From NCBI GenBank assembly GCA_963457665.1, contig OY735222.1, positions 34,777,891-34,841,890 on the forward strand: DNA of 64,000 bases, written 5' to 3'. Source of the DNA: Thysanoteuthis rhombus. Taxonomy: Eukaryota > Mollusca > Cephalopoda > Oegopsida > Thysanoteuthidae. The translations under genes and the position numbers were made by a program. The notes beneath the pieces are model-generated. The model saw only the letters and a program-made list of their open reading frames with translations, was not told the origin of the DNA and made no database searches. Of the stretch, positions 62,601-64,000 are shown in pieces. Every line of letters starts with the position of its first letter. Positions within the stretch are counted from its first letter, which is position 1.

Positions 62601-63430
62601 ACTTTCGTTTCAGAAAAAATCATCTCATAGAAGTTTAAACGTATCCATGAATTTCCAGAAAGGAGAAAAAGTTAATGTTTACTAAGTTTAGCTTCAGCTG
62701 TTTGAATTCTCAGGAAAAAACAATTTCCATCAATACTTTTTCGTTCGTCTCTTCATATAATTGTTATCACCACTTTGACAGTTGAATACCCTCCGACTAT
62801 CATAGTAGGTAACTTGAAGTATTAATGAAGAAGCGGCTGGTAATGAGAATTGAGCACGCATTGTATATCCTGAAGGTTCAACTTTCATGGAAGTCACCTT
62901 AATCTATTCGAAATGTAACTCTGATTTACTATCTATCGGTGTACATCAGAGCCCAATTAAAGCAGACGTGTTGGTTTGGGCACATCTATAAAATGAAAGA
63001 AAGAAAAGAAAATTATTAAAACAAGAAAATTAAAGCCTATCAGAAGGGAAAAAAGAGGGAGAAATTTAAGGAGGTAATGGTGGGACAAAGATTCCAATCT
63101 TGCGTTTGAATTAAAGCCTTATCGGAGAAAGAACAGTCGAGAATCTAACAATCTTTAAAGTTCTTACTTTTTTTTCTCCTTTTTCGGAACAAAAGATAGA
63201 TTAAACATTAAAAAAGCTGAAAAATCCTTTTTAGTGCAAATTACGAAGAAGACCTCGCGTAATTATGGCAAATCATAGACGAGTAGTTTGTATGCAGAAG
63301 CTATTAGTTTCTTTTTTCTCTTTTTGTTTTCTTTTTTGGGGTCCAGACTAATCTAATCTGTTACAAGAATTGAGTTTCGAAGACATAGAATTCTCATGCA
63401 TACTAAATGAGTCGAAAATAAAGATTTGTG
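59700..63430. other. 3.7-kb stretch without recognisable gene
   Basis: Frames of 60-80 codons only, none with a recognisable domain. A CA-rich imperfect patch occupies 60123-60185. Confidence 0.45.

Positions 63431-63432
<2 letters not shown>

Positions 63433-63506
<74 letters not shown>
63433..63506. repeat. (TA)n microsatellite
   Basis: Uninterrupted TA run. Confidence 0.95.
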
Positions 63507-63509
<3 letters not shown>

Positions 63510-63629
63510 TTCAAATCATTCAGTATCTCAAATATGGGTCATGTAAGTAAACAGGCGCACTCACACACACCCATAATAACACACACATACACACAGCTAT
63601 ACGTACTTTTTTCTTTTTGTTTTCGTTTT

Positions 63630-63630
<1 letters not shown>

Positions 63631-63707
<77 letters not shown>

Positions 63708-63725
63708 GCACATATGTGTGCATGT
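63631..63725. repeat. (TA)n microsatellite with short TG end
   Basis: TA to 63704, then CATGCACATATGTGTG. Preceded at 63560-63597 by a CA-rich patch. Confidence 0.95.
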
Positions 63726-64000
63726 GTCTGTGTAACAAATCATACTGTAATATTAAAAAGTGCATGAATATATTTATACGAGGTCCGAACGGAACAGCAA
63801 TTTAATATAAACAAAAAAGCCTGTACAGAGGGATGGCGTCTTAGACCCCTTCCAAATTTGAAAACTCATACAATTATCGCAGCGTCCATTTCAACTTTCA
63901 AAACAGCCTTCGTTCGGGATTACCATACGCTGTTGCATCACATAATTTTTAATCTCGTCTGATATATCCTCTTTTTGAATAGCGAAAAGCCAGAAGTCGT

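Overview
This window looks like intergenic or intronic DNA from a large, repeat-rich animal genome. I could not find a convincing host protein-coding exon, a functional tRNA or rRNA gene, a CRISPR array, or anything that looks bacterial or viral. The sequence is AT-rich, with more than twenty long (TA)n arrays, often fused to (CA)n or (TG)n. It also carries many short, old fragments of non-LTR retrotransposons, tRNA- and 5S-derived SINEs, a Penelope-like element, palindromic elements and minisatellites. This mix fits a coleoid cephalopod such as an octopus. That assignment is inferred from general character, not from a diagnostic gene, and another large invertebrate genome is possible.

Layout. 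0-9 kb: mostly unique AT-rich sequence with one 5S-rRNA-derived SINE on + (about 409-650) and a second on - (about 8190-8460). 11-17 kb: dense microsatellites and two copies of a 251-bp repeat. 17.6-20.3 kb: a LINE copy with a 5' inversion (twin-priming structure) and target-site duplications, a 51/51/27-bp higher-order minisatellite, a small palindrome and a second LINE 3' end. 22-24 kb: a tRNA-derived SINE and a decayed LINE of the restriction-like-endonuclease (REL-endo) type. 28.8-31.7 kb: three 3' ends of REL-endo LINEs, all on the minus strand. 33.4-38.3 kb: TA arrays, a 2.5-kb inverted-repeat structure, a SINE and a 52-bp minisatellite. 38.9-39.7 kb: a foldback element abutting a LINE 3' end that still has a 151-codon open frame. 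41-50 kb: SINE/palindrome copies bordered by TA and CA arrays, an exact 300-bp-offset duplication and a minisatellite of about 46 bp. 51.2-52.7 kb: a Penelope-like reverse transcriptase split by an antisense LINE 3' end. 56.1-57.8 kb: the longest LINE relic. 57.8-64 kb: mostly featureless apart from GA and TA arrays.

The genes present are all parasitic and degenerate: reverse transcriptases, a zinc knuckle with REL endonuclease remnants, and RNA-polymerase-III-type SINE heads. They do not form a pathway. The value of the window is as a record of retrotransposition mechanisms (5' truncation, twin priming, nested insertion, microsatellite tails). I see no evidence for a new biological system. 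The best leads are the twin-primed LINE, the 5S-derived SINE family, the recurring palindromic SINE-like family with microsatellite borders, and the large inverted repeat with a conserved 30-residue frame.
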